Source: Punctularia strigosozonata HHB-11173 SS5 | Taxonomy: Eukaryota > Basidiomycota > Agaricomycetes > Corticiales > Punctulariaceae | Reading direction: 5' to 3' | Assembly: GCF_000264995.1 (NCBI RefSeq) | Contig: NW_006767442.1 | Location: forward strand, 225,925 to 289,924 | DNA: 64,000 bases | Part shown: in pieces, positions 44,434-57,200 of the stretch | Layout: each line of letters begins with the position of its first letter | Position numbering within the stretch: position 1 is the first letter of the stretch | The notes under the pieces: model-generated | Database searches by the model: none | Seen by the model: only the letters and a program-made list of their open reading frames with translations | What the model was told of the DNA's origin: nothing | Program-made: the position numbers and the translations under genes

Positions 44434-46952
44434 ATGACCCTGGTCGTGTTCTCCCTCCTCGCCTCCTTCGCCGCGCTCGCGTGCGCCAACCCGGTAGCGC
44501 GGAACATGGTCGTGCACGAGGCCCGCGCATCCGCACCTTCTGGCTTTGTGGCGCAGGGTCCGGCGCCGGCCGACCAGGTGCTGAACCTCCGCATCGCGTT
44601 GAAGCAAGGAGACATCTCTGGGCTCGAGCAACGCCTCCTCGAGGTCAGCTCTCCCGAGAACGCGGACTTCCGCCAGTGGCTCTCGAAAGATGACGTATGT
44701 GCATGCGAACCGCGTTCGCTACTCCGATTCTTACCGGTTCACCTCTGCAGGTCGAGAGTTTCGTCAAGCCCTTGGACGAAACCTCTGCCGCCGTCGCTCA
44801 ATGGTTGTCTGAGAATGGTGTTTCCCCCAAAGCCATTACGCCTTCCGGGGACTGGCTGCAGTTCAGTGTCCCGGTCAGCAAAGCAAACGAGATGCTCGAG
44901 GCAGACTTTTCCGTGTTCACGCATCAAGCCACCGGAAGTCAATCTATCCGCACGCTGGCGTATTCCATTCCAGCCAACCTGCAGGAACACGTGGAACTCA
45001 TCCATCCTACCACTTCGTGAGTGCTAGACATCAACAACCAGTGTCACTCCGACTGATTTTTTTTCACTAGGTTCTCCAAGAAGCGCAGCGGACCGGTCAT
45101 TTCCTTCCCAAACTCGCTGCCCAAGTCGCAGACCGATGCAATCATATCCGACGCAACCGTTCCCAACTCATGCAACACGTCGATCACTCCCGCGTGTTTG
45201 CAGGCATTGTACGGTATCCCTACAACTATAGTCACGGATACGGATAGTCAGATAGGCGTCACGGGCATGGTATGTGCATCCTATGGCTCGTTCTACACTA
45301 TACCGAACGGGTGCTGTAGGACAACCAATTTGCGAACATGGCGGATCTGGCTACATTCCTAGGCACCTTCCGCCCCGACCTTCCCAAGACAACGACTTTC
45401 GCGCTGACGTGAGTAGCTTTTTGCTGCTTGTCATTCCTCGTCGCATTGATCCTTCATGTGCGTAGCTCCGTCGACAATGGCGTGAACACCCAGACGTTGA
45501 GCAAAGCCGGCGTTGAAGCCGTATGTTGCCCATCCGCGTGGAAACATAACCAAGTTACTGACGCACCGAATAGGACCTGGACATTCAGTACACCGTCGGT
45601 CTGGCTTCGGGCATTCCCACTACCTTTATCACAGTGGGAGAACACACCCAGGATGGAGACGACGAGGGCTTCCTGGACATCATCAATGCATTGCTGGCAG
45701 AGCAAGCTCCTCCGCAAGTGTTTACCACATCGTACGGTTTCGACACAGAAGCGGAATTGTCCAAGTCCTTGACTGTGTGCGTATCGTCAAAATAATTCTT
45801 GACGTTCATACTGACGCCTGGCGTCATGTAGAGCCATGTGCAATTCATACATGCAGTTAACGGCGCGCGGTGTGTCCATCTTGTTTGCTTCCGGTGCGCG
45901 ATTGTCGTTGCTTCATCAAATTCTCTTCTTCAGTCTAACGTCGGCGTTTTCGGTAGGTGACGGTGGTGTTGCCGCCACTCCCGGAGAAAAGTGCAGCGCA
46001 ACTTTCCTGGCTACATTCGTGCGTCTTGGTCACCGATCCGCATGTGATCGCATTCACTAAGATGCTCATGCATAGCCTACGTGTCCTTTGTACGTCTCCG
46101 TGCATCTTGACCATATGGCACTTCAGACGAGCTGATGTTCCGGTTCAGTGCGACCCTTGTCGGCGCCACCGAGAACGTGAACCCGGAGCGCGGAGCCGAG
46201 CTTTCCGCCGGAGGGTTCTCTAACTACTTCGCACAGCCCTCCTACCAGTCGACGGCGGTGGAGAGCTACCTGACCAAGCTCGGCTCCGAATTTTCCGGCA
46301 AGTTCAACCGTTCTGGACGTGCCTATCCCGACGTAGCGGCTCAGGGTCAAAGGTATGCGTTCGCGTGATTGTTATGATTTCCAGGACGCTTCTGAGTTGA
46401 CCACGTACGATAGGGTCGAGATTGTTGTTTCAGGAAAGACCGGACTGGTTGCTGGTACGTCGTCTCGGTTCGGCTGAATCACCCCCTCCACATGCTGACA
46501 CGCGCTTATTAGGCACTTCGTGCTCATCGCCTATCTTCGCGTCGGTCATCGCTCTTCTGAACGATGAGCTATTGAAAGCCGGAAAGCCGGTGCTTGGCTT
46601 CCTGAATCCGTGGGCCTACGCTAACCCGCAAGCGTTCAATGACATCACCACTGGTTCGTGACTTGCTCCTTCTCAGCGACTTATCAGTCTGATAACCCTT
46701 GTTATTGTATAGGAAATAACCCTGGTGAGTTTTCTGATTAGACTTAACCAAAAGGTACTGCTATGCTGACGCGCTTCGGACTCGCAGGCTGCGGGACCAC
46801 CGGGTTCCCCGCGACGGCAGGTACGTGCTATGGCCGCTTTTCTGTTGGAATGCGGGGCTCACCGCTCGGTATCTGATCTTTAAGGTTGGGATCCGGTCAC
46901 GGGCCTCGGTACGCCCAACTACGCGGCGATGCGGACAGCTGCTGGGCTGTAA
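44434..46952 (+). CDS. Sedolisin / tripeptidyl-peptidase (S53), tandem copy 1, possibly disrupted
   Basis: Many short exons. Signal peptide [18 protein letters not shown]. Activation-domain blocks: [20 protein letters not shown] and FRQWLSKDD. The catalytic domain has [20 protein letters not shown] (Glu/Asp pair), [20 protein letters not shown] (oxyanion Asp), [20 protein letters not shown], and [18 protein letters not shown] (Ser), ending [20 protein letters not shown]. Secreted acid protease releasing tripeptides. The exon around 46000-46024 reads CSATFLATF and then stops matching copy 2, where PTFPTCPY follows; I found no donor in the right phase. So copy 1 may have a tiny unseen exon there or be damaged. 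The paralogue starts 3.6 kb downstream. Confidence 0.8.
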
Positions 46953-48022
46953 TATAGACGAATGCTGCCGCTGTTCTCCCGCACTAGCAGAGATGTCCAT
47001 AAGTTGTGCAAAAGCCAAACAGAAGAAGACTGCGTGCTCTACTTGGCGCGCGCCCGTTGCGACAGAATACGTCAGCGTCACACTCCGCAGTTTTGGCTTG
47101 CTTCTACCACCGGTGACATGAAATCTTTGAAGTTCGCCCCACTCGTTGACCGAAGATATGTTACTTACATAGCAGCGCGGCTTTATGCTACGGACACGTG
47201 GCTCCGTATGTCGACGCGGGAGTGTCGGTTCCTGTGATCGGGGAATTCCAGCACACCGACTACTATTGCCGCCTTAGAAACTGTCCTGCAATTTTTGCAG
47301 TAGAACGCGTGCAATTCGTCGACCACGTTCCTCGGAAAACTCTCGGATGTGTACCGCGAGAGCGGGCTGCCATCCCGGGCATGCACGCGCCGCGTGACGT
47401 TATTCTTTCGAACGCTTTATTCGCGCTTCTCAATGCCTTCTCTGCAGCCATCGCTGATGGGTCCAATACTGTTTGCGGCGCCCGTCGATAACCAACCTGC
47501 TGGAATGGTCAAAGCCGTCGGCAGGATGTTCGCTCTCCATCTGACTGTTAGACGTTCGCCTTTCGCGATCGATCTCGACCCCGTACTGACCGCTTAGCCT
47601 TTTGCAGCCTCCAGCGGCCAACATCCGGTCCGCACGTAACGCCGATCTCTGCCAGCACCGTTCGAGAACCTCCATGCACCCGGCCGCGATGCATCATGCT
47701 ATTGTCGGCACGTTGCTCATACATCACAGGTTACTGGTATCACCGAATTTGAGGCTCAATGTCTTCTGACATCGGTATACTCTTTTTTCGGGTTATCACA
47801 ACGTCCCGTACACCCCGAACATGCCCATTTTGTACCACAGGTACGCAGGGTACGTGTCTATCCTTGTTATCGCTATCAAGACGTACGGAGCCTCGCAAGG
47901 GACTGCAGCTCTGGGCATCAGTACAAGAAGGGCGGCGCCACGAAAGACGAATTTCAGGCTTCACCGCTCGTGGTCATCCGTAGTTACCTGCTCGGCGCCT
48001 CAAGTGCACCTCGTCGCCCGCC
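46953..48022. other. Spacer between the tandem sedolisins
   Basis: 1.07 kb. No sedolisin-like peptide and no other gene could be supported. Confidence 0.4.
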
Positions 48023-50523
48023 ATGTTATTGACCGCTGTATTCATCCTCACGACCTTTGGCACATTCGGTTGGGCGAACCCGATCGCGCGCAACATGGTC
48101 GTCCATGACAGTCGCGCATCGGCCCCTGCCGGCTATGTCGCTACCGAGCCTACGCCAGGAGATCAAGTGTTGAACCTGAGGATAGCACTCGCCCAGAGCA
48201 ACGCTTCCGGGCTCGAGCAGCGCCTGCTCGAAGTCAGTGATCCGGCACATGCCGACTTCCGTCAGTGGCTCTCGAAGGAGGAGGTGCGTTACGCAGTATA
48301 GTTATTTCCGGCAACTGTCTCACATTGTTTTGCCCTTAGGTAGAGAATTTTGTCAGGCCGACGCAGGACACAGTCACTGCGGTCTCGCAATGGCTTTCCG
48401 ATAATGGAATCTCCTCCAGGATCCTCACGCCTGCGGGTGACTGGATTGAGTTTAGCGTCCCCGCGAGCAAGGCGAACGACATGCTCGATACGCAGTTCAC
48501 CACGTACACACATGCGAATAGCGGACAACCCTCCGTTCGCACCCTGTCTTATTCTATCCCGGTCGCGCTAAAGGAACATATTCAACTCATCCATCCAACG
48601 ACGTCGTAAGTCATATGAGCTACCGTCGTGGCCTCACCTACTTAATTCTGCCGTTTTGCCAGGTTCACTGCCGTCACGCGTGGTTCTCCGGTCGCCTCCT
48701 TTTCGCGGCCTGTAACTAGCAAGGCACAAACCGACGCGGTCATCGCGGATGCGACTACCGTACCTGCTAGCTGCAACTCGTCGATGACTCCCGCGTGTCT
48801 TCAGGCGCTGTACAGTATACCGTCCAGCGTGAAGGTCAACAAGCAGAACAAGCTCGGTGTTGCTGGAATGGTAGGCCTTCCCAGTCATTATTCTGTAATT
48901 CGGAGCCCAAGGCTCATTACATATTCTTAGGGTGACGAATTTGCGAACCAGGCAGATTTGACCGCATTCTTGAAGCAGTTCCGTCCCGATATGAACCCCA
49001 ACACTAACTTCTCGACGACCTCTGTCGATGGCGGCACGAACGACCAGACCGCATACGAGGCGGGGTATGAGGCGGTCAGTGCAACTAAAACATTACAGAA
49101 TGCTGTAGACTGACGAGCATTGGCCATAGAATTTGGATATTCAAGTCGGTTCCTGCATACATATAAACTTTGACGATGGGCTCAGCACTATTTATTACAC
49201 AGTACACAGTCGGAATTGCGACTGATATTCCTACAGTATTCGTCTCGGTCGGCACCAACTACAAGGATGGCCAAGATCAAGGCTTTCTGGACGTGATCAA
49301 TGCGTTGATTGCTGAGAGCGCTCCACCGCAAGTGCGTAGCACTTCCTACTGCTCTTCGAGATTGGGTTCTAATCGCATGTTTAAAGGTCTTCACAACATC
49401 TTACGGTTTCGAGAAGGAATCAGATCTGTCACAGAGCCTCACCACGTGAATATTTGCATTCGTCAATGGCGAACGTCCACACTGATCACCATTCCTCACA
49501 GGACAATGTGCAACTCGTACATGCAGCTTTCTGCTCGCGGAGTGTCCATCTTGTTCGCATCCGGTATGGAATCTGGAATCCAATTACCCAAAACTGTGAT
49601 ACTAATTCCATGCAGGTGATGGTGGAGTAGCCGCTTCTCCCGGCGAAGCGTGCACGGCAAAGAGCTTCCTGCCGACATTCCCGACCTGCCCCTAGTTTGT
49701 GCTCTATTATTACTGTCCAGCAAAAGGCTGACTCTGGCCCGTAGCGCCACGCTGGTCGGTGCCACGGAGAACGTCAACCCGGAGCGGGGCGCCGAGCTGT
49801 CTGCTGGCGGGTTCTCGAACTACTTCTCACAACCAAGCTGGCAGGCATCCGCCGTGTCGAGCTATTTGACCAAGCTCGGGTCTGAGTACTCTGGCGCCTA
49901 CAACAAAGCTGGACGGGCATACCCCGACGTTAGCGCGCAGGGCAACAGGTGAGTAGTCTCGACATTCGTGCTCTGATGAACACTCAGCGATGGAACAGGG
50001 TTGAGATGATTTGGAACGACTTCAACTTACAGATGGCTGGTACGCATGTCCCCCTCAGAAGAATATACCGTTACCTGACGCGCCACCTCATAGGCACATC
50101 TTGCTCCTCGCCAATTTTCTCGTCAGTCATCGCGATGCTGAACAATGAACTGTTGAATGCCGGCAAACCCGTCCTCGGTTTCTTGAATCCGTGGTTGTAT
50201 GCTAATCCTCAGGCTTTCAACGACATCACCACCGGTTCGTTCCTAGCTATTTCGTTATCGCTGCTAGCCAGGCTGACACGCTTCGTGCAACAGGCAACAA
50301 CCCAGGTTTGTTCTGCTGCGCAGTGAAGTGTGTACCTGAGATACTGACAAGCATTCCACCAGGTTGTGATACAAATGGTTTCCCAGCTGCCGCAGGTGGG
50401 CAGTTACTGCTCGTATCCGTTTACTGAGCTTACTTGACAGCGTGCTTTACAGGATGGGATCCAGTTACCGGCCTAGGCACACCCAACTATGCCGCCATGC
50501 GCACGGCAGCGGGACTCTCATAA
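48023..50523 (+). CDS. Sedolisin / tripeptidyl-peptidase (S53), tandem copy 2
   Basis: Signal peptide [18 protein letters not shown]. The same order of blocks as copy 1: [65 protein letters not shown], then a 15-nt exon (49130-49144) coding NLDIQ with the catalytic Asp, [59 protein letters not shown] and [20 protein letters not shown] (Ser). It ends [17 protein letters not shown]. All catalytic residues can be assembled. About 65-75% alike to copy 1 by eye in conserved exons. Intron positions differ from copy 1 at two or more places. Confidence 0.87.
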
Positions 50524-50760
50524 TATGACGAAATAGTTTGGTCACGAAATGCACGCCTACAACGCAGACTGCATGACCGGTAACGCAGCGCAAAAGCATT
50601 GTTGGAAAAGTAAATTGTAATGAGGCGTGCGTTGATAATGGAGAGTACGCAGCAAAGTCGATGAGATCACAAGTACCGGTACTTGTATTCGAGCAAAGGT
50701 AGATGACAAGATTGAATGAGTGAAGTAAGGTTTGTAGTAGGTCCGCGGGGTGATCAGAAT

Positions 50761-51806
50761 CTAAGAGGGCCGCCGGTGGTAACGTCCGTAAGCAGCTATT
50801 TCCGCCCAGGGCAGCATCCTGACTGGGGGCATGAGCAAATTTGCGGTAATCTGTCCTCGAGGATCGCGGTGATCAACCACGGTCCGGGGTGGGGATAGCC
50901 GGAACTGAGCGATAGGTCCCTGCGCCTGAAGCCACTCGTTCACTGTTCTTGCATCCTCTTCGGGCCCTGAGTAATATACCGGAAGCTCCACCGTTGTTGT
51001 ACTGGTGCCTGCTGCAGCGCAGACTTGGGAAGTCCGTACATTCGGAGGTGCTTGGTCATGGAGAGGATCGGAGTAAATGACGGACCTGGGTTGGGATAAC
51101 CGGAACGGAGCGATAGGTCCCTGCGCCCAAAGCCACTCGTATACTGTTCTTGCAGCCTCTTCAGACCGTGCGTGATTTACCGGGCCCACCGCCGTTGTTG
51201 TACTGTTGCCTGCTGAAGCGCAAGTCCGTACATTAGGAGGTGCTTGGTCCGGGGGAGTGATCTGATTGCGTATAACTTGAATCACATTGGTGGGCACTCG
51301 AAATTCGAAGGCCAGGTGCTTGCAAAGCTCGCGCTCAAATTGGTTTATGTGTCGTAGATGGACATCCTTGTCCTTCACAAGCTGGTACCAGCCAGAGTTC
51401 CATAAAGCGTCGTCCTGCAGAAACTTCATAGAAATAATGAACGCGGCGAGAAATAGGTGAATGCCACTTGTGGGCTCGGCTTTCATCCTGGGGTGCGTAT
51501 AACGCAATCTCATCATGAGGACAATTGCGTGCGCCACTGAGTCTAGAGGCGTATGGGAACCACGCAGAAGACGCTCGATGAAGGGTGGCAAATCGTGGCA
51601 ACTACATCCAGGAAGGCTCTCGTGGTATGGACTTGGTGAATGAACTATGCTGCAGATGATATGGTAAGCTCGTGCATAGTCGACAGGAGGGGTTATTTCT
51701 GCTTTGGATGTCTGTGTTTCTTGCGTTACTAAGATTGCTTGAGCCGACGAAACGAAGAACTCACCGTCTTCATGTGTAGCGCCAGTTGATGAGATGGACC
51801 AGCCAT
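50761..51806 (-). CDS. PHO80-type cyclin with duplicated C-terminal segment
   Basis: Minus strand. Exon 1 51806-51765 (MAGPSHQLALHMKT), then a ~54-bp intron, then one long exon to TAG at 50761. The cyclin box spans PPFIERLLRGSHTPLDSVAH, AIVLMMRLRYTHPRM, SGIHLFLAAFIISMKFLQDD and ALWNSGWYQLVKDKDVHLRH to FERELCKHLAFEF, which is the Pcl/Pho80 pattern. The box would bind a CDK such as Pho85. The following ~130 residues contain two copies of a segment with DQAPPNVRT, EEDARTVNEWLQAQGPIA and QFRLSPPR. TATA at 51920-51926. Confidence 0.8.
50897..51250 (-). repeat. Two-unit imperfect tandem duplication inside the cyclin gene
   Basis: The words GATAGGTCCCTGCGCC (50911 and 51112) and GGAGGTGCTTGGTC (about 51043 and 51237) recur with a spacing of about 195-201 bp. 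The duplication is in frame and encodes the two C-terminal segments described for the cyclin. Confidence 0.75.
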
Positions 51807-51919
51807 ATCGCGGTCATTCGCTATAATGCGCTGAGATATCCTGTTCAAACTCCCCCCGGCGTTAGAAGAACGGTCGTGGTCAGCATGATATTTGTGCTGC
51901 TTTGATGCGAATGCCGCTC

Positions 51920-51926
51920 TTTTATA
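51920..51926 (-). promoter_or_regulatory. TATA box of the cyclin gene
   Basis: TATAAAA read on the minus strand, 114 bp upstream of ATG 51806. Confidence 0.45.
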
Positions 51927-52409
51927 GCACCAGGTTCATCACAGTGGCCACGATATAGGTGGGCTGGGATTCAATTATCCGGTGGGACAACGGTGGCCGG
52001 GATGGCAAAGTGCCACATGCATGGCAGGACCGGAGATGAGCTTCACGATGAGTCGAATTCGCTATCGCGTCCTAGTCCTAGTACTCTATCCACGATTTCT
52101 TCAGCGTGTATATGATTCGTAAGTACAGGAAATGCAGAGACTGAGGTGATGAGACGATGGGGCGAATCGGAAGGTGCAAGGCGTCGTCCGTATAGTATGA
52201 CGTCATGGTACAATTGCGCTCTGAAGATTGCCTCTCAATGTATGCAGAAGAACGCACGTAATACGGCATCACAATGGGCATCAACACGCTAAATGCTATA
52301 CAGCAAGTGGAAGATGATGCACGTGGAGAACGATACGACTATACGAAGCTATTATATCTGCAGGCTCGGCAGCAGCCGCTCGGCGTTAAGGTAACGTCCC
52401 GCTCTCGAG
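51927..52409. other. Intergenic region
   Basis: About 480 bp between the cyclin promoter and the 3' end of the ketoacyl-CoA reductase gene. Nothing specific seen. Confidence 0.4.
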
Positions 52410-54026
52410 CTACGTTACCTTCTTTGATTCCCGTTCCGCTTTGGCTAGGGCCCGCTTGCGGATCGATTTGTGTAGGGAATGCGTGTAGCTGATGAAGACC
52501 TATCAACCACGTTAAGCAAGTCTGCGCACAGGAGATTGGGCGAACAAAATGTAACATACCGAGTTGCTGAACACGTTTGAGACTGCGTGGACGAGATAGT
52601 CCGCAATCGCGTGTGAAGGGTACGCGGTGAGCGTCGCAGGTCGATCTACAGGTTGCTGGGTCCACCACCAAGTCACATGAGGCAATGCGATGGCTCACCA
52701 GTACCCGCTGCACCACAGCTTTGACCGATGTGCCGCAGGACAGAGCGAACATATGAGTCCGGTATGGGCACCGTGAAGGAGGATCTCTTGATTTTGGACA
52801 TGTTCGATACCTGCAGCATGAACGTATGAGCTCGCATGTACTCAAGGGCAGAACCATTGGACATACCACAAAGTACGTGTTCACGCACTGGACGATTACC
52901 CCGGATCCCTTGAGCTCCTCCTGCAACGCATCAGAGAATGTAGAGACAAAGGCCTTCGAAGCACTGCAAAGCACCGATGAGCATATAACGTGCTCGCGGG
53001 GATCAGGGCCCGTACGAGTAGGGGGCAAGCATTGGGCTTGGAATGGCACCGGAGAAGGACCCGATCGACAGGATCAGTCCGCGCTTTCTGGTAATATTTA
53101 TCAGTCCGTATCCAATGTGGTTGCATCAGGCTACCAACCGCTGGACCATCCCGCCGACGACGGCGCGTGTGGCTCGAAGCGTGCCAAGGCAATTGACCTG
53201 ATAATCGTTGTCTGAGCATACAGCCGCGAAATCCGACGAAGACCCTCACATTCACTATGTTCGTCAGGTCCTCGTTGGGTACTTCGGCAAAGTAGGTCGG
53301 CATCGGGTGCGAAAGACCTGCATTGTTGACTAACCACCATAATCGGGTCATCACTCCGTAGCATTCCTCATAAGGTTCAGGGACTCACCCAGGACGCCTA
53401 CGTCAAGAGGCGACACTTTCTCCTTCAGAGTTTCCCAGCCAGGATGGTCGGGATTGGCAAAATCTAGCACGACGGATATAGTTTGCACTTGGTGTGACGC
53501 CTCTTCGGGGGCGAAGATAGAGTCAGCACCAAGATACATCTTGATTTATCGCAAGGCGGACGGACCGAGCTCTTTTGCCAATTCCTGCAGCTTGACCTCG
53601 TTACGAGCACATAAAACAATGTTGAAGCCAGCCTTGGCCAATTGTTGCGCAAATGAAAGGCCAATGCCTGATGTGGGGCCCGTAACAACTGGGTGCCGCA
53701 TGAGCGCGCGGATGAGCCGTAACACAGAGCTTAACGTACCTGCCCACGACCCTTTCCCAGCCCCAAACTTTTTTAACTGCGAGTCGGCGTTATGAGAGCG
53801 AGCAGCATGATAGCGAGAGACTCGATAAATACGCTAGCTCCTGGTAGGACAAATGTTTGCACCAAGACTTGCGAGGCCTTGAACACGAATTGGAGAAAAG
53901 AGACGGCTCCGAAGGCGAGGAGCGTAGCCGAAAGAACGGGGTGCGAAGCAACTAGAGTACGCTTATGATTAGTATACGTTCCATTCGTCGCAGATACGAC
54001 ATACCGCTCCCAATCACTGCGTCCAT
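52410..54026 (-). CDS. IFA38: Very-long-chain 3-oxoacyl-CoA reductase (KAR)
   Basis: Minus strand, ATG 54026 to TAG at 52410, about ten exons. An N-terminal membrane segment (LSATLLAFGAVSFLQFVFKA) is followed by KKFGAGKGSWAVVTGPTSGI (cofactor site), FAQQLAKAGFNIVLCARNEV, ISVVLDFANP, NNAGLSHPMPTYFAEVPNED, LILSIGSFSGAIPSPMLAPY, then YSASKAFVSTFSDALQEELK (catalytic YxxxK) and VNTYFVVSNMSKIKRSSFTV. The C-terminal part includes AYPSHAIADYLVHAVSNVFS. Role: second step of fatty-acid elongation at the ER membrane (3-ketoacyl-CoA to 3-hydroxyacyl-CoA), for sphingolipids. The frame needs several 45-60-bp introns, all with GT/AG ends. The end ERESKKVT has a KK close to the C-terminus. Confidence 0.88.
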
Positions 54027-54228
54027 GGTGGTTACACCGCTGGAATTGGGCGGCGCCAGCAGCACGTCAAGCAAACGCAGTCGTTTCGTCCCAAACGTCT
54101 CCGAAACGGGCAGGATGATTGGGGCAAAACACGGATCACGCGACCTCATTTACGCGTCTCGGATTTGCGGGAGGGAAAGTTCGTAGACGCGCTGCGTCAC
54201 ACCGTGACGTGGTTGTTTTGCGACGGCG
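54027..54228. promoter_or_regulatory. Short divergent promoter (KAR / Spt21-like)
   Basis: Only 202 bp separate two divergent start codons, so both genes must share this region for their promoters. Confidence 0.5.
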
Positions 54229-57200
54229 ATGACGGTGAGCGCGCACGCCGGTAAGTGCGCTTGCACAGTTTCGACATATTTGCTGCTCATATATCGGAAC
54301 AGTGCGCGTTCTATACACTGTCAATGGATCCACGCAATATATTTTGGCCAAAACCCGGGCTCAAGTCACACTCCGACCCAACGCAATGTTCGCGGCGGTG
54401 TCTTTGCGCACCTGCTTGGACGCGATATGTCGATCCTCGTACGTGTCAGCAAGTTCAAATGGATACAACGCGTCTGATTGAGGCTGGTTCAATAGTCCGG
54501 AGCTCGTGCAGGATAGAGATTACTCAGTGTATCACATCGACCCAACCGAAGCACATCCGCCTCAAGCTAGTGCAAGTACACCAGCTGCCGGAGTAGCCGT
54601 CGGGATGGGCCTCATGAGTCACTTGATGGCACGGAACGACCTGGAGAGCGTTGACGGCGTTCTTATCGAAAGCGCAACGGGGGAAAAGCCAGTTGAAATC
54701 GTCTTTGCCCTTCGAGAGGTGAGCAAATTCATAGGAACGCTTCTATGGGATGTAACCGGTCTCATCTACGAATCATGTCAAAGGCTCCCGGTGTCCGACG
54801 CATCAGTCCCATGCCACCTTGGAGCATCCCTGTTCCGGAGTCAACATCAAGTGCCGGAGTGCAAAGCAACTCAAGGTCACAAACGCCACTTGACACTAAA
54901 CCCGCTCTTGAACGAACCCAGTCTCACCCTGTTGCCCAAACCTCTACCTTGCAACCATCACTATCGGCATCGGAGGCGACACACACGAATCACCAGGCCC
55001 CTGCATTCCCCGCAGGAACCCATGCAAATCCAAATCAATTGGTCGTGATCGGAAGCCAACACCAGCCCACCCTAGAAGGGCAACGCGAAGTACGATATGC
55101 CAAGGCCGCTGACTTCGAGCCCCATATTGTTGCCACCTATGTTAACCCCCCTGCGGTGCGCATTGTTTCTTTGATCGGATGGTCACGGTACCTGAGTATA
55201 CGTCGCATATGCTTAGGATGGGCAATATCGGAAACGGCTGGCAAAACCCAGAGGGCAAGTCGCGACTAAGCGCAAGAAGGAAGGAGAAGTGAAGCAGGAA
55301 ACCACGGTACAATTCGCGTATTGCCGAATTCCCATTTCATGACTCATGCGAGTGTCGGTTTTCTCAGCGCAAGTCGACCACTTCAAGGTCGTATTCTTCA
55401 CCCACTCTCCCGTTCTCATCTCGTGCTTCGGCACAGGCGACTCTGAATGCCGCTCTCTCTTCGAACCTTCAGACTCCAGGAGCTGGACCATCCAACCTGT
55501 CAGCGCAATCCCCCCTAACGAAGGATGGAATATACTCTTCTGCCGGCGATTCGTCGTTGGCAACGTTGCTTGCGTCGTCGTGTGCGGACAAGAATGCGAT
55601 GTTATTGAGCGTTCTGTCTGCCATCGACTGGAGCTCAAACCCGACGGACAAGGCGGCTAGTCCTGCCGACACGGCGCCAATAACTAAATCAGAACCTGAA
55701 GGTCTGCTTCAACCAGAAAGTGATTATTGCAGCTGCTAACCTCCGGCCTCGGTTAGATTCGAAGCCTGTCCCTGCGAATGGGGCTCCAGCGACCACTCAA
55801 CCAAGCTGCCCGTCTAATCCTGCCCTGGTCTCCGCATTGCATCAACTCCTTAGATTAGCTTCGACCACGAACAACAAGAATTCGTTGACGTCTAGCATAG
55901 AAGCGCAGGTCGCTCAAGCTTACAATAAGTACCCGCAACCCGAATTCAAGCCCGCACCGGTAGATCCGAGACCGAAGAAACGGAGACGAGCAGAAGGGGG
56001 TCAGGCCCCGTCCAGTGATGGCTGGGTATGGTCCAAGTCCGGACCCGGCTCGGAACAGACAGGACCCAACGCCATACAGGTCGTTAAGAAAGAAGAGGAA
56101 GATTCGGACGATGACATTGTCCTGCTCGACAAGGCGAACGTGAACAGATCCGCCTTCCGCAACCGGGCAGAGAAAGAGAGCGAGTTTCTCTACAAACAAA
56201 CTGTCGCGCTTGGTGGATCCTCGGCGGCGAGTCCCCCTGTTCGTCGCACGTCTACATCTCGGACGCCTACGAAGGGGAAAGGGAAAGGCAGGGAGAACGC
56301 GGATCCCAGTAGTTCGCCGGCGCCGCGACGTTCGCACGACATTGCAGGAATAGGGTTGGGTGGCCTAGGTTCCGAGGGCCGAAATGTGTTGCGGAAGCGA
56401 ACGCTTAGCGATTTCATGGAGGAGAAGGAGCGAGATCGTGCCAGGAAGCGGGTAGCTGGTGAACCGCGGTCGTCGTCGTCATTGTCTCAGCTTGGAACGG
56501 CTGCGCCACGTCTGCCTATACCACGCTCGGATCCAGTAGGTCCAGTTGCTTCGCCATCCCCTGCGCACGCAGCGGCATTCGCTCCGGAGCATAGAAATGT
56601 CAGCGCAAGTCCGGCAACGACTGGACATGCACAAAGTTCGCCTACTCGGCGTAGCTCGTATTATCGGACCTTCTCAGAGAAGGCCCTTGACCCGCAATAC
56701 CTCGCTAAACATCAGGTCCCTGATACTGCCAACTCCGGCGACAACTCGCGCAGCGGGAGCATGGCCCCTCCTGCCGTGCCGCTCAAGAAGGTAAGGGTAC
56801 TCAACTGCGCAATCACCGGCGCCTTGATCTCTGACGTTTCGACCCAGAAGTATGTAGTACCCGAGTGGGCGAGGACGAACACGGCGATGCAACCTCGGGT
56901 AGCCAAAACCTCGGGCCAAACAGCAGAATCGGAGCCGACCAAAGTCAAGAAGAAGCCGAAGGAGCCAGCTGCAAGACCGGCCTCAAAGATCGCGGACAAG
57001 GCGATCCGTAGACCTCCGATACCGCATACATGCGGCTCAGAGTCGAGGATCCAGCCTGCTCTCGAGATAGCCTCTCCCGCACGGGGGACCTCGCTGCCCG
57101 TCATCGCGTCGGACTTCACAGCTAGCATCTTCGGATCTTCGTCACCTCCTGCGCAATCCTCGCCACCTAACTTCGCTCGATCAAGCTCGGAAGCACCTAG

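Noticed and set aside
52339-53795. 3-ketoacyl-CoA reductase as a pseudogene
   Set aside because: Apparent stops all fall inside 45-65-bp GT/AG introns; once joined, all conserved blocks and the YxxxK site are in frame.
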